A stretch of DNA of 64,000 nt from DATGPD01 sp041398565 (GCA_041398565.1 JAWKUN010000006.1:682001-746000), one strand, 5' to 3'; shown: positions 33,570 to 42,305, numbered from the stretch's first letter. Made by a program: numbers and translations. The notes: generated from the sequence alone by a model not told the origin.

Positions 33570-34835
33570 ATGAACGAGCCCGCGGCCGACCTCCTCCTCA
33601 CGCGCATCTCCCGCCGCCGCGCCTGGCGGACGCTGCTCAACGGCAGCGGCACGGCAGCGCTCGGTCTGGCGGCGCTCTACGCCGTCGCGGTCGCCGTCGC
33701 GCGCTGGCAGGTGGGCCCGACCTGGCTCGAACGGCCGCTGGTGTGGCTGGCGCTCGCAGCCGTCGCCATCCTCGTCGGCCTGCGCCGTGCCGGCTTCGGC
33801 GATCGCGTGGCGGCGGCGCGCGCACTCGATGCGCACGCTGGCTGTGACGACCTCTTTCTCACCCACGTGGCCGTGGCCGGGCACGACTCGCGGGCAGCGC
33901 TCCTGCCGGTCGTCGACGCCAGCGTGCAAGCACACGCACACACGGTCGCCGCGAGCGAAGTCCCGGGCCCGAGCCTGCAGCCTGCCGTGCGCGGCTGGCT
34001 GGGTGCCGCCGGCCTCGTCGCGCTGGCCCTGTGGCTGTCGCCGCTCGCGAAGGGCACGCCGCTCGCGCCGGCGCGGCCACCCTCGACGACACGAGCCGAG
34101 GCACGCATCGAGGCGCTGCGCAAGCGCGAGGTCCAGGCGCCGCACTCGCCGCCGGTCGAGGCTGCACGCATGGAGCTGGCCAAGGTGGTCGCCAAGATGC
34201 AGCCCGAGCGCAAGACCGAGGTGCGTGCCGAACTGCGCACGGTCGAGAAGAAGCTCGCCGACCTGTGGCAGCAGGCCAAGCGCAACGACCCGGGCGCGCG
34301 CGGCTCCGGTGACTCGCGGCTCGGCAGCGATGACGCAGCCAAGCGCAAGCAGTGGCAGGACGACCTCAAGGCGGGCAAGGTCGACGGCCTGAAGAAGCAG
34401 CTCGAGGAGGTCGCCAAGGAGGGCAAGGCTGCCCTCGAGAAGGGCGACCCCAAGGCCAGCGAGCGCGCCCGCAGCACGGCGCGCGCGATCAAGTCCTTCG
34501 CGCGGGCTCAGGGAGCCAAGGACCTCGACGCCGCCATGTCCGAGATGCTCGAGGCACTCGGTAGCCAGGACGCTTCGGCCGAGGCCCTGGCGAAGCTCGG
34601 CGAGCGCGCCGAACTCGAACTCGACGCGCTGCGGCAGGCGGCCCAGGACCTGCAGGCGCTGGCACAGGCGCTGCGCACGCAGCAGCTCGCCGAGGCGCTC
34701 GACGGCATGGACGCGGACGTCGGCGAGTTCGACCCCGACGCGGCGCTCGAAGACTACGAGAAGGCGATGGGCGAGCGTCTCGACGAGATGCTCGAGGACC
34801 TGCCCGCCTGCGAGGACTGCGAAGGCGGGGGTTGA
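33570..34835 (+). CDS. membrane coiled-coil protein, possibly N-terminal part of a longer protein
   Basis: 421 residues. Two N-terminal transmembrane helices (about 25-45 and 57-73) and a third near 147-165 are followed by a long charged, Ala/Lys/Glu-rich coiled-coil region (ARMELAKVVAKMQPERK onward). The layout resembles DUF4175-like proteins found near VWA/MoxR-type genes in Planctomycetota. The chain ends 'CEDCEGGG' at a TGA; the same frame continues without another stop as 'SGCGGTGVSGGKGRG...' into the ORF annotated at 34857. A Gly/Cys-rich hinge split by a stop codon is unusual; see the separate entry on the TGA. Confidence 0.75.
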   Translation: MNEPAADLLLTRISRRRAWRTLLNGSGTAALGLAALYAVAVAVARWQVGPTWLERPLVWLALAAVAILVGLRRAGFGDRVAAARALDAHAGCDDLFLTHVAVAGHDSRAALLPVVDASVQAHAHTVAASEVPGPSLQPAVRGWLGAAGLVALALWLSPLAKGTPLAPARPPSTTRAEARIEALRKREVQAPHSPPVEAARMELAKVVAKMQPERKTEVRAELRTVEKKLADLWQQAKRNDPGARGSGDSRLGSDDAAKRKQWQDDLKAGKVDGLKKQLEEVAKEGKAALEKGDPKASERARSTARAIKSFARAQGAKDLDAAMSEMLEALGSQDASAEALAKLGERAELELDALRQAAQDLQALAQALRTQQLAEALDGMDADVGEFDPDAALEDYEKAMGERLDEMLEDLPACEDCEGGG

Positions 34836-34866
34836 AGCGGCTGCGGTGGCACCGGCGTGTCCGGTG
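34833..34866 (+). other. in-frame TGA with downstream hairpin, candidate recoding site
   Basis: TGA at 34833-34835 is in frame with the next ORF. Readthrough would give CEDCEGGG-X-SGCGG, with X two residues before a Cys (a UxxC motif if X is selenocysteine). Downstream, CACCGG-CGTGT-CCGGTG (34850-34866) is a perfect 6-bp hairpin whose loop has G at its second base, 22 nt after the TGA. That spacing and loop are within what is described for bacterial SECIS elements. The alternatives are simple gene splitting or two adjacent genes. Confidence 0.3.
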
Positions 34867-35246
34867 GCAAGGGGCGTGGCAAACTGGCTCAGGGCATGAC
34901 CCGTGCCCAGTTGAAAGCGCTGGCGCGCGGCAGTTCGCAGCGCCGCGGCGCCGGCATGGGCGGCCCCGGCCAGGGGGCAGGCGGTCTCGCCGCGGAGACT
35001 CCCGACAAGGCCACCGGCTTCGTGCCGGAACGCTCGCGCGCCATGGTCAGCGCCGGCCGGCATCTGCTCGAGATGGAGACCGAGCGCCGCGCACCCGAGG
35101 CCGGGCCGGTCACGGTCGAGCAGACCGAGGCGCTGCAGGCACTGCGTCAGGGCGCCGCGGAGGCCATGCTGCGCGAGAGCGTGCCACAGGCGTACCACGA
35201 CAGCATCCAGCGCTACTTCGACGACCTCGCGCACGGCAAGAAGTAG
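34857..35246 (+). CDS. small protein, possibly C-terminal part of the upstream gene
   Basis: 129 residues if the GTG at 34857 is used, 115 from the ATG at 34899. Neither has a Shine-Dalgarno site. The N-terminus is Gly/Arg-rich (GGKGRGKLAQGMTRAQLK). The C-terminal 60 residues are helical and end 'QAYHDSIQRYFDDLAHGKK'. From memory, related planctomycetal proteins carry such a 'YRxxIRxYFD' ending after a Gly-rich hinge in one chain with the coiled-coil part, which would make this the distal piece of the 33570 protein. I cannot verify this here. Confidence 0.55.
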   Translation: MSGGKGRGKLAQGMTRAQLKALARGSSQRRGAGMGGPGQGAGGLAAETPDKATGFVPERSRAMVSAGRHLLEMETERRAPEAGPVTVEQTEALQALRQGAAEAMLRESVPQAYHDSIQRYFDDLAHGKK

Positions 35247-35280
35247 GCTGGACCGCAGTCTCGCGGTGGCCGATCGAAGC

Positions 35281-36348
35281 ATGCTCCATCGGGTTGACGC
35301 AGCCACGCCACGCCACGCCGCGTCGGGCCGGTTCCGGCCGGCGGTCGCGTGGGTCGCGGTCGCAGTCGCGCTGGCCGCTTGGGCGGCGTTCGCCACCCGG
35401 CGCCCCCAGGCTCTGGTGGTGTACTGCGCCCACGACATCGGGCTCGCGGAGCCGATCCTCGACGCGTTCGCCGCGCGCACCGGCATCGAGCTGCAGGTGG
35501 TGTACGACACCGAGGCGACGAAGACGCTCGGGCTGGTCGAGCGCGTCGTGGCCGAACAGGGCGCGCCGCGTGCCGACGTGCTGTGGTGCAACGAGCCGCT
35601 CGGCGTCATGCGGTTGCACGAGCTCGGGCTGCTGCAGCCTTACCGCGGCGCCGGCTTCGCGCGCATCCCCGACGCCTGGAAGGAGGCCGGCGCACACTGG
35701 GTCGGCTTCGCCGCGCGCCTGCGCGTGTGGATCACGCCGGCGGACCGGCCGGCGCGCACCGCAGCCGAGCTCGACTCTTGGCTGACGGCACAGCTGGAGG
35801 CCGGCGATCTGGCCCGCTTCGCCATCGCCGTGCCGCTCTACGGCACCACGCGCTTCCACGTCACCGCGCTCTGGGCTCTACGCGGCGATGCCTGGCTGCG
35901 CGCCTGGCTGCGGGACCTGCGCCTGCGCGGCGCGCGCTTCGTGCGCGGCAACGCCGCCGTGAAGGACCTGGTCGCCGCCGGCGCCGCCGATGCGGGTTGG
36001 ACCGACACCGACGACGCCGCCGCGGCCGGCACCGCCGCGCACGCCACTCCGGTGGAGGTCGACGGCTTCACCCTGTGCATCCCGAACACCGTGGCGATCG
36101 TGCGCGGCGCGCGCCACGAAGCCGCCGCCCGCGCGCTGGTCGACCATCTTCTGTCGAGCGAGACCGAGCTGTCGCTCGCCCGCGGCCGCGGCCAGCAAAT
36201 CCCACTCGGTCAGGTCGACGATGCAGACATGCCCGAGCCAGTGCAACGGCTGCGCGCAGCGGCCAAGCGCGCGTTGCCGCTCGAACGGGTGCGCGGCGCG
36301 CACGCGCGGGTGCTCGCCTGGCTGCGAGAGGAGTGGCTCGACCGGTGA
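35281..36348 (+). CDS. iron(III)-type ABC transporter substrate-binding protein
   Basis: 355-residue periplasmic binding protein anchored by an N-terminal helix (AVAWVAVAVALAAWAAFA). 'YCAHDIGLAEPILDAFAARTGIELQVVYDTEATKTLGLVERV' (several segments) is the signature of FbpA/AfuA/FutA-type ferric iron and related 2-aminoethylphosphonate-type binding proteins. The first Tyr ligand region is visible as VYDTEA. It is translated with the permease (GTGA overlap). A GTG 15 nt upstream could also start it. Ferric iron is the favoured ligand; thiamine or another small ligand is possible. Confidence 0.8.
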   Translation: MLHRVDAATPRHAASGRFRPAVAWVAVAVALAAWAAFATRRPQALVVYCAHDIGLAEPILDAFAARTGIELQVVYDTEATKTLGLVERVVAEQGAPRADVLWCNEPLGVMRLHELGLLQPYRGAGFARIPDAWKEAGAHWVGFAARLRVWITPADRPARTAAELDSWLTAQLEAGDLARFAIAVPLYGTTRFHVTALWALRGDAWLRAWLRDLRLRGARFVRGNAAVKDLVAAGAADAGWTDTDDAAAAGTAAHATPVEVDGFTLCIPNTVAIVRGARHEAAARALVDHLLSSETELSLARGRGQQIPLGQVDDADMPEPVQRLRAAAKRALPLERVRGAHARVLAWLREEWLDR

Positions 36349-37757
36349 GCCTGGCCGCGGCGACCTGCGAAGCCGCCGGCCGCGCGGCGTTGACGAGCGC
36401 CGTCGCCGTCTCGCTGGCCTGGCCGCTCCGACACGCGTGCAGTCGCCGACGCCGGACCTCGCCCGCACGTCCTGGGCTGGCCGCCATCGCGGTCGCTCTC
36501 ACCGCCGCCGTGCCGCCACTCGCGGTCGCCTACGCCGCCACCGCGCTGGCTCCGCGCCTGGCTTTGGCACCGAGCGTGTCGAGCTGGATCCTGCTGGCGC
36601 TCCTGGTCGGCCGCACTCTGCCCATCGCCGCCCTGGTGCTGGCGCTGCTGCCACCGCCGCCGCTCTCGGGCTCGGGCGCGCACGTGTTCGCCCTGCTGCC
36701 GGCTCGCGCCCCTCTCCGCCGGCATCGCACCCGCTTGCGCGCGCTCTTCCTCGCGGGGGCCAGCGGCACCTGCGCCTTCGCCTTCGCGGTCGGCTTCGTG
36801 GTCGCCTTCGCCGACTTCGAACTCACCGCCCGCTTCGGCCAGGCGAGTTGGACCGTATGGCTGTTCGACGCGCAGGCGGGCGGCGTCGATGTCGGCGCGC
36901 TGGTGCAGCAGGCCGTCTTGCCGGCGGCCCTGGCACTGTCGGTTCTCGGGCTCGCCGGAGCACATGCATTGCGGGTCGGCGCCGCCCCACGACCGCGCGC
37001 GGCCAGCCGGCCGCCGCCGCGATCGCACATCTCCCCCTACCTGCCTCTCGTCGCCGCGCTCGCTCTCACCGTCGTGCTGCCACTCGCTCTGCTCGTGCGC
37101 GACGGTGCATCGCACCTCGACGACGCCGTGCGCAGCCGAGCCGCACGCGGCGAGTTGTCGTGGTCGATCGGCTACGCCGCCGCCGCCGCCGCGCTGGCCA
37201 CGTGGGTGGCACACACCCTCGCGCACGGCCGCAAGTGGGCTTGGCTCGCGATGGCACTCGCATGCGTGCCCGGCAGCGCCGGCAGCCTCACACTGGCGCT
37301 GGTCACGCGCCACATCTGCCCCGATGCCGCCGCCGACACGCCGCTTCCGGCTCTCGCGGCGCTCACCTTCGCCGCGCTCCCGATCGCCGTCGCGCTGCGC
37401 CTCGCGTTGGCCCGACCGCGCCACGACAGCCCGACCCAGACGGCGCGACTGCTGGCGCCGCTCGACGCCCGGCGCCGGCGCGTCGCTGCCGCCATCGCCA
37501 GCGACCTCGCGGGCCACCCCGCACTCTGGTCGTTCGCGATGCTCGTACCCCTCGTCCTCCAAGACGTGGTCATCGGCGCCATCCTCGCTCCGCCGCACGC
37601 CGCTCCGCTCACCGTGCGCCTGCACAATCTGGCCCATTACGGCCACAGCCACACTGTTTCGGCCCAGCTCCTGCTGCTCGTGGTCACGGGCGTACTGCCC
37701 GCCGCCGTGATCGCAGGCGCCGCGCGCATACCGGCCGGCAAGCACACGGCGGGGTGA
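36345..37757 (+). CDS. ABC importer permease (FbpB-type, two fused domains)
   Basis: 470 residues with about eleven hydrophobic segments, consistent with the fused two-domain permease of iron(III) importers. The first half contains 'FLAGASGTCAFAFAVGFVVAFADFEL' and the second 'VPGSAGSLTLALVTRHI' and 'PLVLQDVVIGAILAPP'. The EAA loops are degenerate. It begins with GTG on the stop of the binding-protein gene. The cognate ATPase is presumably the one at 39148, separated by an oppositely oriented gene. Confidence 0.78.
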   Translation: MSLAAATCEAAGRAALTSAVAVSLAWPLRHACSRRRRTSPARPGLAAIAVALTAAVPPLAVAYAATALAPRLALAPSVSSWILLALLVGRTLPIAALVLALLPPPPLSGSGAHVFALLPARAPLRRHRTRLRALFLAGASGTCAFAFAVGFVVAFADFELTARFGQASWTVWLFDAQAGGVDVGALVQQAVLPAALALSVLGLAGAHALRVGAAPRPRAASRPPPRSHISPYLPLVAALALTVVLPLALLVRDGASHLDDAVRSRAARGELSWSIGYAAAAAALATWVAHTLAHGRKWAWLAMALACVPGSAGSLTLALVTRHICPDAAADTPLPALAALTFAALPIAVALRLALARPRHDSPTQTARLLAPLDARRRRVAAAIASDLAGHPALWSFAMLVPLVLQDVVIGAILAPPHAAPLTVRLHNLAHYGHSHTVSAQLLLLVVTGVLPAAVIAGAARIPAGKHTAG

Positions 37758-37771
37758 AACGCTCCGCTGGT

Positions 37772-38857
37772 CTACATCTGGCCCGGCCGCAGCGGGCGCC
37801 CCTCGCGGAAGCCGTGCTGCATGTAGTGCTGGCGCGGATCGACCCCTGACCTCTTCACGTCGGGGTTGGCCGCCAGGTAGAGCGCGGCGTCGAAGCGGGC
37901 CAGCTTCTCCTCGAGCGATCCGCTCGTCATCGAACGCTCGATCACCGCCGCAGGGACGAGGTGACCGAGGTAACGATTCGGCATGCGCTTGCCGGTCGAG
38001 ACGTCGATCGGCTCGCGGTAGTGGATCCGGCCGAAGATCGGGTCGGAGGCCACGGGCGTGTAGTAGGCGCAGTCGTCGAAGTAGTAGTGCGTCACCTGCG
38101 ACCAGCGGGTGCACTTGGGGTCACGCTGCATGTCACCGCCGTGCAGCAGGTTGGCCGCCCACAGCAGCGCCTGGCCGCGCTTGCAGCAAAAGGTTCGGCG
38201 TTCCAGACCGTACCGCTGCACGCCGCGCTCCCACCAGGTGCGATGCGTCTCCTGCGTGCGCGTCCCGGGCTCTTCCGCCCAAGTGCCGACGTGCTCGTTG
38301 CCGTAGATCGGCCACTTGTGGCTGCCCGGGTAGTAGATGAGCGGCCCGTTGTCGTCGTGGATGTCCTCGAAGGCCACCCAGACGCCGCACATGTACCTCT
38401 CCGGCACGCTGCTGAAGTGCACCGCATCGCTGTGGTAGGGCTGCTGCGTGCCACACGAGAAGTTCAGCGTCTGGAACGGCCAGCCGCGCCGCCCGTACAG
38501 CAGACTGATGAGCTGCAGCACACGCGGGTTGACGGCGATCGAACGAACCGCCTCGCTCTGCGCCCAGCCGTCCTGCACACGGACGCCGTAGGCCATGTCG
38601 AACACCAGAGGCCGGACACCGGTCGCTGCGTCGGCCTTGACCTGGCCCTTGGCCATGGTCTCGATGTCCGCGCGCGCGCGGTCGGCCCGCTTGCCGAACT
38701 GGTCGTCGGGGAAGTCGAACACTGCATAACCGTCGCGCCAGAGGTCGAGCGCGATGCGCCGTGTCTCGTCGTCCAGGTTCGCCTGCGCGAGCCACTCCTC
38801 GAAGAAGGGCGACTCGATGAGGGGGACGCCGGGAAGCGGGTTGTCCCAAGGGGTCAT
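37772..38857 (-). CDS. phytanoyl-CoA dioxygenase (PhyH)-like protein
   Basis: 361-residue Fe(II)/2-oxoglutarate oxygenase-like protein. The metal-binding triad is visible as His142-x-Asp144 (YHSDAVHF) and His239 (ANLLHGGD), in the double-stranded beta-helix order of the PhyH family. 'LIYYPGSHKWPIY' between them is also typical. Substrate is unknown; PhyH relatives hydroxylate lipids, natural products and ectoine. The C-terminus (MQHGFREGRPLRPGQ) is an extra tail with 'AALYLAANPDV', a motif found in some glycosyltransferase-linked proteins. The start ATG at 38857 has AGGAAC upstream. Confidence 0.85.
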   Translation of the reverse strand: MTPWDNPLPGVPLIESPFFEEWLAQANLDDETRRIALDLWRDGYAVFDFPDDQFGKRADRARADIETMAKGQVKADAATGVRPLVFDMAYGVRVQDGWAQSEAVRSIAVNPRVLQLISLLYGRRGWPFQTLNFSCGTQQPYHSDAVHFSSVPERYMCGVWVAFEDIHDDNGPLIYYPGSHKWPIYGNEHVGTWAEEPGTRTQETHRTWWERGVQRYGLERRTFCCKRGQALLWAANLLHGGDMQRDPKCTRWSQVTHYYFDDCAYYTPVASDPIFGRIHYREPIDVSTGKRMPNRYLGHLVPAAVIERSMTSGSLEEKLARFDAALYLAANPDVKRSGVDPRQHYMQHGFREGRPLRPGQM

Positions 38858-39147
38858 GTTCGGTTCCTGTTCTTGCTCGGCAGAGACGGCGCCTCGCGAC
38901 CGCAACGCGGCCGGCAACGGCACGTTTTCACACACGCCAGTCGCCGCCGCCAGGACGGCCGCCGATGGATCGGTCCCGAGGCGGTCGATCCGATGGCACC
39001 ACCGAGCAGCTCGGAGACTTCGGCCGGGGACGATACACGCACGGGTCGACCCGGGCTGCCTCGGCGTTCGCGTTTCGCAGCAGCGGCAGGTTGACGGCGA
39101 TCGAACCCGTGACACCACGGGTCGGCCAGCTACGTTGGCACCGTCGC

Positions 39148-40659
39148 ATGGGTGACGTGCTCTGGCAGCTCGAAGGCGTGACGGTGGCCGGGGCCGGACG
39201 ACCCCGTCTGCGCGGCGTGTCGTGCGTCATCGAGCGGGGCGTCACGCTGGTCCTGGGTCCGTCGGGGGCGGGCAAGACGACGCTGTTGGACCTGCTGGTC
39301 GACTTCGCCGTCGCCGACAGTGGCCACGTGACCTTCCGCGGCCGCAGCCGCGCCTGGGCACCGGCTGACTTCGGTCTGTGGCCGCACCTCCGCGTGCGTG
39401 ACCACGTCGCCTTGGTGCACGCCTGGCCGTCGGACACCGCCGACGGCATGGTCGACGACCTGCTGGTCCGGCTCCGGCTCGACGACGTGGCGAAGCAGTA
39501 CCCTGGCAGCCTGTCGAGCGGGCAACAGAGCCGCCTGGCGCTGGCGCGCGCCCTCGCCACCGGCGCCGAGGCGCTGGTGCTCGACGAACCCTTCGCCCAT
39601 CTCGACGAAGACTCCGCCGCCTGCGCCCGCGCGGTGCTGCTCTCGGCCGCGCGCGACGAAGGCCGGGCTCTCGTCGTCGCGACGCACGCGGGGCATCGAC
39701 TGGACGACGTGGCGACGCGCCGCCTCGAGCTGCGCGACGGAACCCTGTGGGCGAACGCCGCCGCTCGCATGCTGCTCGTCCTGTGCGGCTTCGTTCTCAC
39801 GTTCGTCGGCGCCTGCCGCGACGGCACACTCGACCCCGCACCGACGCCGACGCAGCGCTCCTTCGTCTTGCCGCCCGAAGGCGCGCGGGCGCCGGCGCCG
39901 CGCGCCATCGCCCCCGGCGCGGCCGACACCTGGCTCGTCCTCGACGACGCGGGCCGTGTTCTCGAATACGCCGCCGACGGCGCGCTGCGACGCCAATGGT
40001 CGATGCCCGATCACTCCGTCGGCAACCCCGAGGGGGTGTGCGCGCTCCGCGACGGTCGCATCGTCGTCGCCGACACGCATTACCACCGGCTCGTCTTCTT
40101 CGCCGCAGACACGACCGTGCAGTCGATGGTGGGGACGGAGGGCACCGGGCCGCTGCAGTTCGGCTACCCGGTGAGCGTGGTGCAGGACGCGGACGGCGAC
40201 CTCTTCGTCGCCGAGTACGGTGGCAACGACCGCGTGCAGCGCCTGCGCGCCGACGGCACGTTCGTCCTCGCCTTCGGGGCGTTCGGTACCGGCACGGCCG
40301 ACCTGCAGCGTCCCGCCGGTCTGGCCTGCCGTGGCGAGCTGGTGTACGTCGCCGACGCCATGAACGGACGCATCCAGGTGTTCACGCGCGACGGCCGATA
40401 CGTGCGCAGCCTGCCTCCGGATCAGGATCTGGCTTGCCCATACGACGTCGCGCTCGCTGACGACGGCATGCTGTTCGTCGTCGAGTATGGCGGGGGCTGC
40501 TTGACCCTCATGGATACAGACGGCCATCTGCGGGCGCACTACGGCCGCCCGGGTCGTGGCGCCGACGAGTTGGCGACGCCCTGGTCGGTCGCGGTCCGTG
40601 GCGGAATCGCGCTGATCGCCGACACCGGCAACCGGCGCCTGGTCGAGGTGCGGCGGTAG
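39148..40659 (+). CDS. ABC ATPase fused through a membrane segment to an NHL beta-propeller
   Basis: 503 residues. Residues 1-205 form an ABC ATPase with Walker A GPSGAGKTTLLDLL, signature LSSGQQSRLALARAL and Walker B LVLDEPFAHLD; it is short compared with the usual 230-350. Met208 begins a hydrophobic segment with a lipobox-like end (MLLVLCGFVLTFVGAC). The rest is an NHL-repeat propeller ('NPEGVCALRDGRIVVADTHYHRL', 'YPVSVVQDADGDLFVAEYGGNDRVQ', 'TPWSVAVRGGIALIADTGNRRLV'). No stop or Shine-Dalgarno separates the two parts. The ATPase should energise the permease at 36345; the propeller would then lie outside the membrane. Two overlapping genes in one frame remain possible. Confidence 0.85.
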   Translation: MGDVLWQLEGVTVAGAGRPRLRGVSCVIERGVTLVLGPSGAGKTTLLDLLVDFAVADSGHVTFRGRSRAWAPADFGLWPHLRVRDHVALVHAWPSDTADGMVDDLLVRLRLDDVAKQYPGSLSSGQQSRLALARALATGAEALVLDEPFAHLDEDSAACARAVLLSAARDEGRALVVATHAGHRLDDVATRRLELRDGTLWANAAARMLLVLCGFVLTFVGACRDGTLDPAPTPTQRSFVLPPEGARAPAPRAIAPGAADTWLVLDDAGRVLEYAADGALRRQWSMPDHSVGNPEGVCALRDGRIVVADTHYHRLVFFAADTTVQSMVGTEGTGPLQFGYPVSVVQDADGDLFVAEYGGNDRVQRLRADGTFVLAFGAFGTGTADLQRPAGLACRGELVYVADAMNGRIQVFTRDGRYVRSLPPDQDLACPYDVALADDGMLFVVEYGGGCLTLMDTDGHLRAHYGRPGRGADELATPWSVAVRGGIALIADTGNRRLVEVRR

Positions 40660-40737
40660 CCGACGAGTTGCCTGGCCAGCGGCGAGCAATCGACCTCGGA
40701 GCCGCGGGGCGGCACACTGACTGGCCTTCCTCCGCGC

Positions 40738-41085
40738 ATGACCACGTTCACCCTCTACCACAACCCGCGTTGCAGCAAGAGCCGTGCGACCTTGGCGCTG
40801 CTCGAGCAGCACGGCATCGCACCGCGGATCGTCGACTACCTGCAGACACCGCCGACCACGGCCGAGCTCGAGCGGATCGTCGCGATGCTCGGCATCACGC
40901 CGGAGCAGCTCGTGCGCAAGGGAGAGGCGGTGTTCGCTCGTGAGTACGAGGGCAAGGATCTGTCGGCCGCGCAATGGCTCGAGGCCATGGTGCGCCACCC
41001 GATCCTCATCGAACGACCCATCGTCGTCACCAACGAACGCGCCGTCCTCGGCCGGCCGCCGGAAAACGTGCTCGCATTGCTCTGA
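40738..41085 (+). CDS. arsC: arsenate reductase (ArsC family, glutaredoxin-dependent type)
   Basis: 115-residue protein. The N-terminus 'LYHNPRCSKSRATLALLE' has the catalytic Cys12 of the ArsC/Spx family. 'IVDYLQTPPT' and 'HPILIERPIVVTNERAVLGRPPENVL' are the other conserved blocks, with Arg residues that bind arsenate. It reduces As(V) to As(III) using glutathione/glutaredoxin. No arsB or arsR is in the window, so the gene may be a stand-alone housekeeping paralogue. Confidence 0.93.
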   Translation: MTTFTLYHNPRCSKSRATLALLEQHGIAPRIVDYLQTPPTTAELERIVAMLGITPEQLVRKGEAVFAREYEGKDLSAAQWLEAMVRHPILIERPIVVTNERAVLGRPPENVLALL

Positions 41086-41092
41086 CCCCGGC

Positions 41093-41178
41093 AACACATC
41101 GGAGCCTGACACCGAACTTCGCCGATCGTTACGGTGGCGTAACGAAACGCAAAGTTCGGTGTCAGACTCCGATGTGTT
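41093..41178 (+). repeat. REP-like nested palindrome
   Basis: Two 27-nt arms (41093-41119 and 41152-41178) are inverted copies with a single mismatch and contain the core GGAGTCTGACACC. Inside lies a second hairpin, CGTTAC-GGTGGC-GTAACG (41127-41144). The whole structure fills the gap between arsC and the LamG gene, ending 12 nt before the start codon at 41190. A half-copy is at 17380-17396. It may act as a transcription or mRNA boundary, or be a mobile REP unit. Confidence 0.8.
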
Positions 41179-41189
41179 ACATCACCGCT

Positions 41190-42305
41190 ATGAACAAGCT
41201 CGCCGCTCTCGCCTCGGGAATCATCCTCGCGTCGACGTCGGTCGCACAGGACGTCGGCCTCACCTTCACCAACGGGGTCGACACGTACCTGGAGACTCCG
41301 TACGTGCCGCAGCTCGTGCCCCAGGCCGGCCTCACCGTCGAGGCGTGGGTCACCTACGACGACCAGATCGCGACCGGACTCAATCGGTTTCCGACCATCG
41401 TGCGCCAGAACTTCGGCGGCGGTAGCGAGTCCTACTTCCTGCGCGTCAACGCCGGCACGACGGCGGCGACCATCCTGCGCTTCCGCGTGTCCACTACGGC
41501 CGGCAACTTCCTGGTCGACTGGAACTTCACCCCCGGCCAGCTCAACACCTGGACGCACGTCGCCGCCACCTACGACGGCAGCCAGGCCGTGCTCTACGTC
41601 AACGGCACGCGCGTCAGCTCGTTGACCGGCAACGGCCTGCCGGTACGCGACCTCGGCGGCCCACTGCGCGTCGGCAAGGGTGCCGACTCCTCCGGGCCCT
41701 ACGAGGTGTGGAACGGCGAGATCGACGAGCTGCGCATCTGGCCGTTCGCACGCACCGAAGCCGAGATCCGCGCGACCATGATGCAGAAACTGATCTCGGT
41801 GCCGGGCCTCGTCGAAACCTGGAACTTCGACAACAGCTTCGTCGACAGCTCCAGCGGCATCGCACTGGCCGCCAACGGCAGCGTGGCCGTCGGACCGAAC
41901 TCGCTGACCTTCAGCGCGCCCGCGCTGCCGAGCGTCAGCGGTCAAAGCACGGCCGGTTGCCTCGGCGACGTGCTCCTCAGCCCCAGCACGGCGGCGCAGG
42001 TGCGCAACGCGGAGTTCGCGGCAGTGTGCACGCAGACCCCACCGTCGGCAGCGGCGCTGTGGCTGCTCACCGGCAGCACGTTGCCATCGCCGCTCCCGTT
42101 CCTCGGCGTCAACGTGTGGGTGAACCCGGCCGGGTCGATCGCGATCCCCGCCGCTGCAGCCAGCCTCGGCGCCCTACGCCTCGGCTTGCCCATTCCGGCC
42201 GGACCCGTCGGCGGCTCGGTCGCCCTGCAAGCGTTCGTGCTCGATCCGTGCGGCAGCCAGGGGCTGACCGCGTCCAACGCGATGACGCTGGCGATCGTGC
42301 CCTGA
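41190..42305 (+). CDS. secreted LamG/concanavalin-A-like lectin domain protein
   Basis: 371 residues with signal peptide (NKLAALASGIILASTSVAQ). Residues 20-210 form a LamG-like domain ('LTVEAWVTYDDQI', 'WTHVAATYDGSQAVLYVNGTRV', 'WNGEIDELRIWPFARTEAEI'), which commonly binds carbohydrate or proteins. Residues from about 250 form the C-terminal domain shared with other secreted proteins here ('GCLGDVLLSPSTAAQVRNAEFAA', 'GGSVALQAFVLDPCG'). The start ATG lies 12 nt after the REP-like palindrome. A role in polymer binding at the surface is likely. Confidence 0.85.
   Translation: MNKLAALASGIILASTSVAQDVGLTFTNGVDTYLETPYVPQLVPQAGLTVEAWVTYDDQIATGLNRFPTIVRQNFGGGSESYFLRVNAGTTAATILRFRVSTTAGNFLVDWNFTPGQLNTWTHVAATYDGSQAVLYVNGTRVSSLTGNGLPVRDLGGPLRVGKGADSSGPYEVWNGEIDELRIWPFARTEAEIRATMMQKLISVPGLVETWNFDNSFVDSSSGIALAANGSVAVGPNSLTFSAPALPSVSGQSTAGCLGDVLLSPSTAAQVRNAEFAAVCTQTPPSAAALWLLTGSTLPSPLPFLGVNVWVNPAGSIAIPAAAASLGALRLGLPIPAGPVGGSVALQAFVLDPCGSQGLTASNAMTLAIVP

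Noticed and set aside
32277..35609. 1110-codon open frame on the minus strand
   Set aside because: Antisense to the secreted protein, the coiled-coil protein and the start of the ABC binding protein; low-complexity composition and no recognisable motif.
36210..38114. 634-codon minus-strand frame over the ABC permease
   Set aside because: Shadow of the permease; Arg/Gly/Gln-rich without motifs.
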